DNA from: Ruminococcus sp.
GTDB taxonomy: Bacteria > Bacillota_A > Clostridia > Oscillospirales > Ruminococcaceae
Direction of reading: 5' to 3'
Assembly (NCBI GenBank): GCA_017536105.1
Contig: JAFXRZ010000004.1
Coordinates: forward strand, 1 to 58,295
DNA length: 58,295 nucleotides
The position numbers and the translations under genes were made by a program. The notes beneath the pieces are model-generated. The model made no database searches, was not told the DNA's origin, and saw nothing but the letters and a program-made list of their open reading frames with translations. This document shows positions 50,364-58,101 of this stretch, one piece after another. Every line of letters begins with the position of its first letter. The stretch's first letter is position 1.

Positions 50364-50747
50364 GTGCACAAGGAAACAAAAGAGAATTATCTCAAAATGA
50401 TACTGATGCTCGCAAAGAAAAGCAAGACCGTAAGGAACGTTGATCTGGCCTCTGCCCTCGGGGTGTCAAAGCCGTCGGTGACAAAGGCTCTGCATCAGCT
50501 TGCCGAAGAGGGATATATAAAAAAGGATACGGGCTTCTGCATCGAGCTTACGGGGCTCGGAACGCAGATCGCAGAGGACACCATCAAAAAGCACATGGTG
50601 TTCCTCGAGCTGCTGACCTCCCAAGGCGTGCCGGAAGACACTGCCGAGCAGGATGCCTGTCTGCTGGAGCATGACGTCAGCGCGGAAAGCTTCGAGGCAT
50701 TCCTGCGGATAAACGACCTGCTTAAAGAGACAGGGAGAAAGCCGTGA
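50364..50747 (+). CDS. DtxR/MntR family metal-dependent repressor
   Basis: The start is GTG at 50364. The 127-residue protein has the DtxR winged helix (RNVDLASALGVSKPSVTKALHQLAEEGYI, with recognition helix SKPSVTKALHQL) and a dimer/metal domain, without an SH3 extension. At positions matching MntR, the metal ligands are His77, Cys99 (not Glu99), Glu102 and His103, with Asn8 in place of Asp8. CxxEH is the DtxR/IdeR iron-sensor pattern. It probably binds the GTTAGC-type operators and represses ZIP, itself and feo when the metal is plentiful. Confidence 0.9.
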   Translation: MHKETKENYLKMILMLAKKSKTVRNVDLASALGVSKPSVTKALHQLAEEGYIKKDTGFCIELTGLGTQIAEDTIKKHMVFLELLTSQGVPEDTAEQDACLLEHDVSAESFEAFLRINDLLKETGRKP

Positions 50748-50791
50748 GAAGGATCTCATTTTCGGAAATAGATAAAAATACCCAAAAAGCA

Positions 50792-50807
50792 GTTAGCATA
50801 AGCTAAT
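50792..50807. promoter_or_regulatory. Metal-box operator 3 (one mismatch)
   Basis: GTTAGCATAAGCTAAT lies about 47 bp upstream of the feo -35 box. Confidence 0.65.
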
Positions 50808-50853
50808 CAATATATACAAATATACAAATCCTTCTTTCTTTGGCGTTTCACGC

Positions 50854-50882
50854 TTGACAAGTGAGGGATGAAGTGATAATAT
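50854..50882 (+). promoter_or_regulatory. feo operon promoter
   Basis: TTGACA (50854-50859), 17 bp, TAATAT (50877-50882). Operators 4 and 5 follow directly. Confidence 0.7.
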
Positions 50883-50889
50883 ATATACG

Positions 50890-50905
50890 GTTAGCGAGAG
50901 CTAAC
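50890..50905. promoter_or_regulatory. Metal-box operator 4 (best match)
   Basis: GTTAGCGAGAGCTAAC, a perfect 6-4-6 inverted repeat over the feo start of transcription. Confidence 0.85.
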
Positions 50906-50922
50906 ATAATTTTTGCAAGGCA

Positions 50923-50938
50923 GTTAGCCAAGACTAAC
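50923..50938. promoter_or_regulatory. Metal-box operator 5
   Basis: GTTAGCCAAGACTAAC, 33 bp (three helical turns) downstream of operator 4. Confidence 0.8.
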
Positions 50939-50956
50939 AACTGAGAGGATGAGGAT

Positions 50957-51169
50957 ATGATGCCGCTTAACATGGCTGAGCGTGAGAAGGAATTCGTTAT
51001 CCGCAGGATAGGCGGTAGCCCCGAAGTGAAGAAGCATCTTGAAGATCTGGGCTTCCATGTGGGAGGGACGGTAAGCGTTGTTTCAAAGCTCGGCGACAAC
51101 GTGATCGTCAATGTTAAGGGATCGCGGATCGCGGTCAGCGACGAGCTTGCAAGAAGAATAATGATTTGA
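50957..51169 (+). CDS. feoA: FeoA family protein (first copy)
   Basis: The 70-residue SH3-like protein is a helper of the ferrous iron importer FeoB. It shows the FeoA run MPLNMAEREKEFVIRRIGG followed by KKHLEDLGFHVGGTVSVVSKLGDNVIVNVKGSRIAVSDELA. AGAGGA lies 7 bp before the first ATG (50957); the ATG at 50960 is an alternative. It is followed 10 bp later by a second feoA. Tandem feoA genes before feoB are common in clostridia. Confidence 0.92.
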   Translation: MMPLNMAEREKEFVIRRIGGSPEVKKHLEDLGFHVGGTVSVVSKLGDNVIVNVKGSRIAVSDELARRIMI

Positions 51170-51179
51170 GGTGAGGAAC

Positions 51180-51413
51180 ATGAAAACACTCAGAGACGTA
51201 CCCGTGGGACACAGCGCAAGGATCGTCAGGATACACGGCGAGGGAGCTGTCAGAAGGCGTATCATGGACATGGGCATGACAAAGGGAACAGAGGTCAGCG
51301 TGCGTAAAGTTGCACCCCTGAGAGACCCTGTTGAGATAACCGTCCGGGGATACGAGCTTTCCATCCGCAAGGCTGACGCCGAAATGGTGGAAGTGGGAAG
51401 CAATGAACAGTGA
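51180..51413 (+). CDS. feoA: FeoA family protein (second copy)
   Basis: The 77-residue protein begins MKTLRDVPVGHSARIVRIHG and keeps the FeoA core RRIMDMGMTKGTEVSVRKVAPLRDPVEITVRGYELSIR. ATG at 51180 is preferred to the GTG at 51171, which overlaps the ribosome site. It diverges from the first FeoA, so the two may have separate roles. A 54-bp MITE remnant begins 5 bp after its stop. Confidence 0.92.
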   Translation: MKTLRDVPVGHSARIVRIHGEGAVRRRIMDMGMTKGTEVSVRKVAPLRDPVEITVRGYELSIRKADAEMVEVGSNEQ

Positions 51414-51417
51414 ACAG

Positions 51418-51471
51418 TTAAGGCAACACCGCACAACCCACGGCTAACGCCTCTGCACGGTATTGCCTTAA
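51418..51471 (+). repeat. MITE family 1, internally deleted 54-bp copy
   Basis: Both ends (TTAAGGCAACACCGCACAAC and GCACGGTATTGCCTTAA) are kept, while about 126 bp of the interior is lost compared with 365-544. The transcript of this copy would fold as a single hairpin between feoA and feoB. Confidence 0.85.
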
Positions 51472-51488
51472 GAGTGAAGAGTTAAGGT

Positions 51489-51512
51489 ATCGCCTGCGGC
51501 GATGAATTTTTT
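51489..51512 (+). terminator. Small terminator-like hairpin between feoA and feoB
   Basis: ATCGCC-TGC-GGCGAT is followed by GAA and six T. The stem is short, so partial read-through into feoB is likely. Confidence 0.5.
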
Positions 51513-51520
51513 GATTAAAA

Positions 51521-51536
51521 GTTAGCTACAGCTAAC
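51521..51536. promoter_or_regulatory. Metal-box operator 6
   Basis: GTTAGCTACAGCTAAC lies 20 bp before the feoB start codon. No convincing promoter was found right next to it. Confidence 0.75.
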
Positions 51537-51556
51537 AACATGAGAGGAAGAATAAT

Positions 51557-54076
51557 ATGAGTATCAGAATCGCGCTTGCGGGAAATCCGAACTGCGGAAA
51601 GACCACGCTTTTCAATGCGCTTACGGGCTCCAATCAGTTCGTCGGGAACTGGCCGGGAGTCACGGTGGAGAAGAAGGAGGGCAAGCTCAAAAAGCACAGC
51701 GGCGTAACTATTGTCGATCTGCCGGGCATCTATTCCCTTTCGCCCTACACCCTTGAGGAAGTGGTGGCGAGGAATTATCTTGTGGGAGAAAGGCCCGACG
51801 CCATACTGAACATAATCGACGGCACGAACTTGGAGAGAAATCTTTATCTGACGACCCAGCTGACGGAGCTGGGCATCCCTGTTGTTCTTGCCGTGAACAT
51901 GATGGACGTTGTGAAAAAGAACGGCGATAAGATCGACACCGAAGAGCTTGGACAAAGGCTGGGCTGCAAGGCTGTGGAGATATCGGCGCTGAAAGGCACG
52001 GGAGTTGCGGAAGCCGCAGAAGCCGCCGTGGATGCGGCTAAAAACGGAAAGACCGTTCCCATGCACACCTTCAACGGCGTTGTTGAGCACGCGCTGGCAC
52101 ACATCGAGGAAGCTGCTGTACATGATCTTCCCGAAGAGCAGCAGCGGTGGTATGCTTTAAAGATATTCGAGCGTGACGAGAAAGTTCTGGAGCAGCTGGA
52201 GCTTTCGGGAAGCCTGCTCTCTCACATCGAAGCTGACATAGCCGCAGCGGAAAAAGAGCTTGACGATGATGCCGAGAGCATCATCACCAATGAGAGATAC
52301 ATCTACATCTCGGACGTTATAAAGTCCTGCTGCAAAAAGCACAGCGCCGCTTCCCTTTCCACCTCGGACAAGATCGACAGGGTCGTTACCAACCGCTGGC
52401 TGGGACTGCCTATATTCGCGGTGATAATGTTCGCGGTTTACTGGATATCCATGGTGGCTGTGGGCACTCCCATGACGGACTGGGTGAACGACGGAGTCTT
52501 CGGCGACGGCTGGCATCTGCTGGGGATAGGCACGTCGGATTTTGAAGACGCAGAAGAAAAATACGGCGACACCAATGAGATCATCACTGCCTTTGCGGAA
52601 GAATACGGCGATGCGGATGCTCTTGCCGAAACGCTCGACACAGAGGGAGAGGATTTCGACGAGGCTGCTGCCAAGTCTGCTCTCGACGAGCTTATAGCCG
52701 CTTCTCCTGCCGACGCGGAGATCGAATACACCCTCGAGGACGAAGAGACTCTCGAGACCACCACCGAGACCGCCGACAAGGCAGCTCTCGAAGACGCAGC
52801 TGCACAGTATCTCGACAAGGAATACAAGCCCCATTATGATGCTCCGGCTTTGGAGGATTACGGCGTGTTCGTTCCGAGCCTGCCCTCTCTTGCCGAGGAA
52901 GGCCTTGACAAGGCAGGTGCTGCAGACTGGCTCAAGGGGCTTATCATCGACGGCATCATCGCAGGTGTGGGAGCTGTTCTGGGATTCGTTCCCCAGATGC
53001 TGGTGCTGTTCCTGCTGCTGGCCTTCCTTGAAGCCTGCGGATACATGGCTCGTATCGCCTTCGTTCTCGACAGGATATTCCGCAAATTCGGTCTTTCGGG
53101 CAAGTCCTTCATCCCGATGCTGGTAGGCGTAGGCTGCGGAGTTCCGGGCATCATGGCTTCCAGGACTATCGAAAACGAACGTGACCGCCGCATGACCATA
53201 ATGACCACGACTTTCATCCCCTGCAGCGCAAAGGTGCCCTTCATCGCCATGATAGCAGGCGCACTTTTCGGCGGTTCTGCCTGGGTATCCACATCGGCTT
53301 ATTTCATCGGCATGGCTGCCATAATCCTTTCGGGCATCATGCTTAAAAAGACAAAGATGTTCTCGGGTGATCCTGCGCCCTTCGTTATGGAGCTTCCTGC
53401 TTACCATATGCCGACGGTGGGCAACGTTCTCCGCTCCATGTGGGAAAGAGGCTGGTCCTTCATCAAGAAGGCCGGTACCGTCATCCTCATCTCAACGATT
53501 TTCGTTTGGTTCACCAGCCGCTTCGGCTTTGTTGACGGCAGCTTCCGGATGCTCGAAGAAGATCAGCTGGACAGCTCCATGCTTGCAAAGATAGGCAGCG
53601 CCATAGCCTGGATATTCTCGCCCCTGGGCTGGGGAAACTGGCAGGCAACTGTTGCTTCCTTCACGGGCCTTGTGGCAAAGGAGAACATCGTCGGCACCAT
53701 GGGCATACTCTACGGCGGAGGAGACAAGACAGTATGGCAGAACCTTGCAGTATCCTTCACGGGCATCGCAGGCTTCTCCTTCCTGGTATTCAACCTTCTC
53801 TGCGCACCTTGCTTTGCGGCGATCGGCGCTATCAAGCGTGAGATGAACAATCCCAAGTGGACGCTGTTCGCTGTGGGTTATCAGTGCGGCTTCGCTTACT
53901 GCATCGCACTTCTGATAAACCAGTTCGGGCTTCTCTTCACAGGAGATGTAAACCTCATCGGACTTGCCGCAGCGATAGTTATTCTCGGAGCAATGATCTA
54001 TATGCTGTTCAGACCCTACAAGGAAGCTGACAAGCTCACGGTAAAGAACAAAAAGCTGGCAATAAACTCGAAGTGA
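51557..54076 (+). CDS. feoB: Ferrous iron transporter B with acidic insert
   Basis: The 839-residue protein imports Fe2+. The N-terminal G domain shows GNPNCGKTT (9-17), the switch TVEKKEGKL, DLPGIYSLSP (G3) and NMMD (G4), then a helical GDI-like region. The first membrane helix is near 285-303. A ~110-residue Asp/Glu/Ala-rich insert (about 326-435) comes before the next membrane helices. The core then includes GVGCGVPGIMASRTIEN and FIPCSAKVPF. The insert would face outside and is longer than in typical FeoB (about 770 residues). A Cys-rich partner gene follows by 30 bp. Confidence 0.95.
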   Translation: MSIRIALAGNPNCGKTTLFNALTGSNQFVGNWPGVTVEKKEGKLKKHSGVTIVDLPGIYSLSPYTLEEVVARNYLVGERPDAILNIIDGTNLERNLYLTTQLTELGIPVVLAVNMMDVVKKNGDKIDTEELGQRLGCKAVEISALKGTGVAEAAEAAVDAAKNGKTVPMHTFNGVVEHALAHIEEAAVHDLPEEQQRWYALKIFERDEKVLEQLELSGSLLSHIEADIAAAEKELDDDAESIITNERYIYISDVIKSCCKKHSAASLSTSDKIDRVVTNRWLGLPIFAVIMFAVYWISMVAVGTPMTDWVNDGVFGDGWHLLGIGTSDFEDAEEKYGDTNEIITAFAEEYGDADALAETLDTEGEDFDEAAAKSALDELIAASPADAEIEYTLEDEETLETTTETADKAALEDAAAQYLDKEYKPHYDAPALEDYGVFVPSLPSLAEEGLDKAGAADWLKGLIIDGIIAGVGAVLGFVPQMLVLFLLLAFLEACGYMARIAFVLDRIFRKFGLSGKSFIPMLVGVGCGVPGIMASRTIENERDRRMTIMTTTFIPCSAKVPFIAMIAGALFGGSAWVSTSAYFIGMAAIILSGIMLKKTKMFSGDPAPFVMELPAYHMPTVGNVLRSMWERGWSFIKKAGTVILISTIFVWFTSRFGFVDGSFRMLEEDQLDSSMLAKIGSAIAWIFSPLGWGNWQATVASFTGLVAKENIVGTMGILYGGGDKTVWQNLAVSFTGIAGFSFLVFNLLCAPCFAAIGAIKREMNNPKWTLFAVGYQCGFAYCIALLINQFGLLFTGDVNLIGLAAAIVILGAMIYMLFRPYKEADKLTVKNKKLAINSK

Positions 54077-54106
54077 TAATATCACAGACAACGAAAGGAG
54101 ACAACT

Positions 54107-54286
54107 ATGCTGTCGTGGATAGGAGCTAACATCGGGACGATAATTATATGTGCAGTGCTTGTGCTGATCGTCTCGGCGATAATACTGAACATGATAAAAG
54201 AAAAGAAAAAAGGCCGCTCGCCTGTCTGCGGCGGCAGCTGCGGACACTGCCCCATGAACTGCAAATGCGGCAGCCTGCGCAAGTAG
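54107..54286 (+). CDS. FeoB-associated Cys-rich membrane protein
   Basis: This 59-residue protein starts at ATG 54107 behind AAAGGAG. It has one membrane helix (about 9-30), a basic stretch (KEKKKGR) and a Cys-rich tail (VCGGSCGHC then PMNCKC, six Cys). This is the FeoB-associated Cys-rich family, often at feo operon ends and proposed to hand on iron. It lies before the operon terminator at 54318. Confidence 0.9.
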   Translation: MLSWIGANIGTIIICAVLVLIVSAIILNMIKEKKKGRSPVCGGSCGHCPMNCKCGSLRK

Positions 54287-54317
54287 AAAATCAAGTTGAT
54301 CGCCATTCCGAATAAAA

Positions 54318-54358
54318 GACCGCACAGGGATCGTTCTGATCTCCGTGCGGTCATTTCT
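54318..54358. terminator. Bidirectional terminator between feo and the XRE gene
   Basis: GACCGCAC pairs with GTGCGGTC, with more pairing inside (GGATC with GATCT). T-rich tails follow on both strands (ATTTCTTTT; TTTTATT). Confidence 0.82.
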
Positions 54359-54367
54359 TTTGCTTTT

Positions 54368-54955
54368 TCATTTTATGTTCTGCCAAAGCAGTCCGCAATC
54401 TGTGCTGTACCAGACCAGCCTGCCGGAACGGAACAGCGGCAGCCTGACCTGCACAGGCCACTCGGGATACTGCCTGAACATCATAAGGGTGCAGTCGTTC
54501 TGGTATGCCACGAAGGAAATGTAGCTCTCCTTTGTCATGGGGTGGCTCGAGGTTATATAAAGCTCGCCGCCGAGATCTTCCACCGTTAGCTTTTCGCTCT
54601 GCTCCGCCTCTCCGGGTTCGAGAGGAAGAAGCTTGTTCCCGCAGCAGGTGACGGAAGCCTCGGAGGCGGCTGTTATTATATTCCCGCACTCGCGGCACAC
54701 ATAAAATCCCAGCTTTTTCATATTTCCCGTCTCACTTTCCTTTAAGTCTATGCTTCCCGAAAGCAGGGTCTGAACGTCCGTGCCGAAAACATCGGCAAGC
54801 TCCGTCAGCATCGAGATATCGGGGCATCCCTTTCCTGTTTCCCATTTTGACACAGCCTTATCGCTGACATTAAGGCGCTCTGCGAGCTGCAGCTGTGTAA
54901 GGCCGTTCTTTATCCTGAAGGAACGGATAAGGGCTCCTGTCTTTATCTGATCCAT
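54368..54955 (-). CDS. XRE regulator fused to a degenerate desulfoferrodoxin-like domain
   Basis: ATG at 54955 is 8 bp from GGAG. The 195-residue protein has an XRE helix-turn-helix (about 7-62, LTQLQLAERLNVSDKAVSKWE), then a domain built like desulfoferrodoxin. Its rubredoxin-like iron site is intact (Cys87, Cys90, Cys104, Cys105). The superoxide-reductase site keeps His138 (HPMTKESYI), but the second His is Ser144 and the usual YCNLHGLW end is YSTDCGLL. So it may sense iron or redox state through the first site while having no reductase activity. It faces the feo operon across a shared terminator. Confidence 0.85.
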   Translation of the reverse strand: MDQIKTGALIRSFRIKNGLTQLQLAERLNVSDKAVSKWETGKGCPDISMLTELADVFGTDVQTLLSGSIDLKESETGNMKKLGFYVCRECGNIITAASEASVTCCGNKLLPLEPGEAEQSEKLTVEDLGGELYITSSHPMTKESYISFVAYQNDCTLMMFRQYPEWPVQVRLPLFRSGRLVWYSTDCGLLWQNIK

Positions 54956-54979
54956 AATATCATCTCCTGTCCTGCTCCC

Positions 54980-55008
54980 ATTATACAATACGACAAGGTG
55001 CAAGTCAA
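54980..55008 (-). promoter_or_regulatory. Promoter of the XRE gene
   Basis: On the minus strand TTGACT (55008-55003), 17 bp, TATAAT (54985-54980). Confidence 0.78.
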
Positions 55009-55031
55009 TCTACGCTCGGTAGAGTCGGGAC

Positions 55032-55210
55032 TTAAGGCAACACCGCGCAACCCGCGGCTTGCGCCTCTGCACGTCATCTGCTTGCATATTTTTCGTCATA
55101 GCACACAAATTTTCCTTGCCGGGCGTCAGCCCGCCTGCGTCAAATTTATGCACTCTGACGAAAAATCTGACTGTGCATCTGACGCACAGGGGTTGTGCGG
55201 TATTGCCTTT
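55032..55210 (+). repeat. MITE family 1, complete copy
   Basis: TTAAGGCAACACCGCGCAAC at the left and GTTGTGCGGTATTGCCTTT at the right; about 179 bp. The final TTAA has become TTTA. This end touches the stop codon of the leftward ABC permease gene. Confidence 0.88.
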
Positions 55211-55949
55211 ATTTCTCCATTCTCTCCACTCCGTACATATAGACCTTCATGCTGATAAAACAGGAAATTATGTACATCGGAACGGATGCCCAGACAAGAA
55301 CTCCTGCCCAGGATCTTGTGATGCGGCTGAGATCGAATTCGGCGATGAACTTGAAGAATTTCTCCATTATCTCGTCCTGGGTGCCTATCCACGAAAGGTC
55401 GCCGAACAGCAGATAGATAACTGCGGCAAGGATCATCATTATCATTATGCCGCCCTTGACCTGGCTCCCGACCTTGCTGCCGAAGGCGAAGATGAAAGGC
55501 ATCTCTATGGCACGCATAATAAGGCTTATGCACACAAGCAGCATGAGAAGTCCACGCAGGCTCGGGACAGAGCTGTCATACTTTCGCATGGCAAAGTTGC
55601 AGCCGTAGGTCACGGCGAAGGTGAGAAAGAGCATCAGCAGCAAAAGGATATACGTTGAGAGCACCTGCTTCTCCCTGCCTCTCGGGACTGTGCAGAGATA
55701 GTAGCCCCACTTCCGTCTTTCATCGCTCTGGACAAAATTGAGGGAGAAGGCTCCGTTTATCAGAAAGCTCATAGCTCCCATCACCGCAAAGAAGCCCTGA
55801 ACGAAAAGCCCCATTTTCTTAAAGGAGTCCGAGCTGTCGTCTGCTATCATCATAATGCTCATCAGCACATTCAGAAATAACAGCGTCATCAAGGCACAGC
55901 CCAGCCACTTTATATTTATCCTTATCTCTTTTCTTAAAAGTCCGAGCAT
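55209..55949 (-). CDS. ABC-2 type permease (second subunit)
   Basis: The 246-residue protein has six hydrophobic segments with the layout of ABC-2 exporter permeases (start MLGLLRKEIRINIKWLG, a cytoplasmic DERRKWGYYLCTVPRGREKQV that resembles the LPVSR-type coupling region). It starts at the last base of the upstream permease stop codon, so translation is coupled. The stop TAA lies at the MITE edge. With the ATPase and first permease it would form an exporter, perhaps for peptides or drugs. Confidence 0.85.
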   Translation of the reverse strand: MLGLLRKEIRINIKWLGCALMTLLFLNVLMSIMMIADDSSDSFKKMGLFVQGFFAVMGAMSFLINGAFSLNFVQSDERRKWGYYLCTVPRGREKQVLSTYILLLLMLFLTFAVTYGCNFAMRKYDSSVPSLRGLLMLLVCISLIMRAIEMPFIFAFGSKVGSQVKGGIMIMMILAAVIYLLFGDLSWIGTQDEIMEKFFKFIAEFDLSRITRSWAGVLVWASVPMYIISCFISMKVYMYGVERMEK

Positions 55950-56734
55950 TATCCGTCCCTCCTTTTAAGTCCCTTTACGCTGAGGAAATAGGACAGCACG
56001 CACAGCCCCAGCACGACTGTGGGCAGCAGCCACCAGGCGTTGTCGGCAAGCCACTTGAAGGGCTCCATAAGCGTTTCCTTGTAGAATGAATTCATTACTT
56101 CGTCGGGGATATCGTCGCTGCCCAGGTCGTAGCCGTATTTTGAAACGTGGCGGTCCATAAGTCCCATAATGCCTTCGGCTATCCCGAAATATATCGCCGT
56201 GCAGATCAGCGCAAAGATGCCTGCCGCCTTCTTGGGGTTGCGGATGAGGTAATTGAGCGCCACCTTGAAATGCATCAGCATATAGAGCACAGCGTTTATC
56301 CCGACTATCGTGATAAGGTCCTTGGCCTTGAAATCCCCGCCAAACATCGCAAGGGCTGCAAAGTACATCACAAAGTTCACAAGTATGCAGCAGCCGAGGC
56401 TGATGAGATTCAATATATACACAGCTCCCACAGCCTGCTTTTCGGTGACGGGCAGTGTGCGGCTGAAAATGCGGAAACGGCTCTTCTCGTCCTCGGCGAC
56501 GGTGTTGGTCATCTGACCGAGAGTAAGGGCAACGGGAGTTATCGTAAAAGCAAGGAAGTAAAACATAAACCCGTTGACGCCCCTCACCGACGCTTCGCCC
56601 AGGTGCCCGATATTGCCGTAGAGGGCGGAGAGCTTCACCAGCACGGACATTATGAGCAGCAGCAGGAACACGCAGAGGTCTATTATCCTCAGCTTGCGCG
56701 AAAGATAAAGCTCCTTGTAGATAAGTCCTTTCAT
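55949..56734 (-). CDS. ABC-2 type permease (first subunit)
   Basis: The 261-residue protein has six helices, begins MKGLIYKELYLSRKLRIID, and has the coupling element EDEKSRFRIFSRTLPVTEKQAVGAVY. This is the ABC-2 pattern seen in YtrC/D-like and BcrB-like exporters. It directly follows the ATPase gene with no gap. A ~60-residue extracellular loop (DRHVSKYGYDLGSDDIPDEVMN) precedes the last helix. Confidence 0.87.
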   Translation of the reverse strand: MKGLIYKELYLSRKLRIIDLCVFLLLLIMSVLVKLSALYGNIGHLGEASVRGVNGFMFYFLAFTITPVALTLGQMTNTVAEDEKSRFRIFSRTLPVTEKQAVGAVYILNLISLGCCILVNFVMYFAALAMFGGDFKAKDLITIVGINAVLYMLMHFKVALNYLIRNPKKAAGIFALICTAIYFGIAEGIMGLMDRHVSKYGYDLGSDDIPDEVMNSFYKETLMEPFKWLADNAWWLLPTVVLGLCVLSYFLSVKGLKRRDG

Positions 56735-57613
56735 TCAGCTCCACTCCTTTTTCCCGCGGTTGACATAATAGACCATTATGTCGTCGAGAGTTGCCGGGTC
56801 GATGACTGCGCCGGAATATTTCTTGCCGCAGGCTGCTTTGTCGGCGACGAGAAGCTCTGCTCCGAAGTCCGTCACACGGGCAGAGATGAAGTCCTCTTTT
56901 TCCACAGCCTCATAGTCGCTCTTAGAGCATTTCATTATGCCGTGGGAGGCAAGGATGTCGTCCTTGTAGCCTGTGAGAAGTATCTTTCCCCGGTCGATGA
57001 AGGTCACGCTGTCGGCGATCTTTTCGAGGTCGGAGGTTATATGGGATGACATGAGGATAGAGTTATCCTCGTCCTGCAAGAACTCCAGGAAGATATCCAG
57101 GATCTCGCTGCGGACAACGGGATCGAGGCCCGTCGTTGCTTCGTCCATTATCAGAAGCTTTGCGCCGTGGGAAAGTGCAGCGGCGATCTGCAGCTTCATC
57201 TTCATGCCCTTTGAGAAGTCTTTGAACTTCTTCTTTGTGGGCAGCTGGAAGCGCTCGAGGTAGGAGAAAAAAGTCTCGCTGCTCCATCTGTCGAATACAG
57301 AACCGAGCATCTTGTCTAAAGACTTGGCATTGAGCAGCTCGTGGAATGGCAGCTCGTCGAACACAGCCGAGATATTCCGCTTGATCTCCAGTGCGTGGTC
57401 TTTTGTGTCGAGGCCGAATATCCTCATATCTCCCTCGTCTGGCTTGATGATGCCCAGCAGGGAGTTTATGGTGGTGGATTTTCCGGCTCCGTTCTGTCCG
57501 ATGAAGCCCATGATGCTGCCCTTGGGCACATTGAAGCTCACATGGTCGAGGGTGAAGCCGTCGAAGTGTTTTGTAAGTCCGTTTATCTCTATCGCGTTTT
57601 GCTGATCTTTCAT
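56735..57613 (-). CDS. ABC transporter ATP-binding protein
   Basis: The 292-residue ATPase has Walker A GQNGAGKST, the signature as DFSKGMKMKL (degenerate LSGGQ, usual in this exporter class), Walker B LLIMDEATTGLDP, and switch His in MSSHITSD. The ~80-residue C-terminal extension is typical of YtrB/BcrA-like exporters. It follows the GntR regulator by 7 bp and precedes the two permeases. Confidence 0.93.
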   Translation of the reverse strand: MKDQQNAIEINGLTKHFDGFTLDHVSFNVPKGSIMGFIGQNGAGKSTTINSLLGIIKPDEGDMRIFGLDTKDHALEIKRNISAVFDELPFHELLNAKSLDKMLGSVFDRWSSETFFSYLERFQLPTKKKFKDFSKGMKMKLQIAAALSHGAKLLIMDEATTGLDPVVRSEILDIFLEFLQDEDNSILMSSHITSDLEKIADSVTFIDRGKILLTGYKDDILASHGIMKCSKSDYEAVEKEDFISARVTDFGAELLVADKAACGKKYSGAVIDPATLDDIMVYYVNRGKKEWS

Positions 57614-57620
57614 AATGGGA

Positions 57621-57998
57621 TCATTCCTCTCCGTCGTAGATGATGTCCAGCAGGTCGTGGAGCTCTTTGAGCCCTACTCCGCCCTGGGCAGCCTTTTCGC
57701 AGGCCTGTGCAAGGAGCTGTTCCGTCTGCTTGAGATACTCCTCCCGCAGGAGTTCTTTGTTCTGCCTTTTGACAAAGCTGCCCCTGCCCGTGAAGGACTC
57801 GATGAAGCCGTCTCTTTCCAGCTCTTCATAGGCTCTCTTTGTTGTTATCACGCTTATCCTGAGCGATTGCGCCAAAGCACGCATAGACGGAAGAGCGTCC
57901 CCCTCCGCGAGTGTGCCGTTCATGATCTGAGCCTTCACCTGCGAAACTATCTGCTCGTAGATCGGCTCGCTGCTCTGATTGGAAATAATTATGTCCAT
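57621..57998 (-). CDS. GntR family regulator, YtrA subfamily
   Basis: ATG at 57998 is set by GGAAGGTG; a longer reading would start inside the MITE and is rejected. The 125-residue protein has the winged helix (IISNQSSEPIYEQIVSQVKAQI, LPSMRALAQSLRISVITTKRAYEELERDGFI) and only a ~45-residue helical tail, as in YtrA regulators that control ABC-2 exporters. It is first in the exporter operon and probably represses it through the palindrome at its own promoter. Confidence 0.92.
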   Translation of the reverse strand: MDIIISNQSSEPIYEQIVSQVKAQIMNGTLAEGDALPSMRALAQSLRISVITTKRAYEELERDGFIESFTGRGSFVKRQNKELLREEYLKQTEQLLAQACEKAAQGGVGLKELHDLLDIIYDGEE

Positions 57999-58022
57999 AA
58001 TACACCTTCCGGAATTATATTG

Positions 58023-58069
58023 TGTATATCCTATATATACATTATACACACGATATATACATTTGTCAA
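58023..58069 (-). promoter_or_regulatory. Promoter and likely GntR operator of the exporter operon
   Basis: On the minus strand TTGACA (58069-58064), 17 bp, TATAAT (58046-58041). A palindrome TGTATAT-N5-ATATACA (58023-58041) overlaps the end of the -10 and the start of transcription, the usual place for autorepression. Confidence 0.75.
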
Positions 58070-58101
58070 TAGGCTGAAACAGCAAAATCTGCACAAAAAT
58101 A

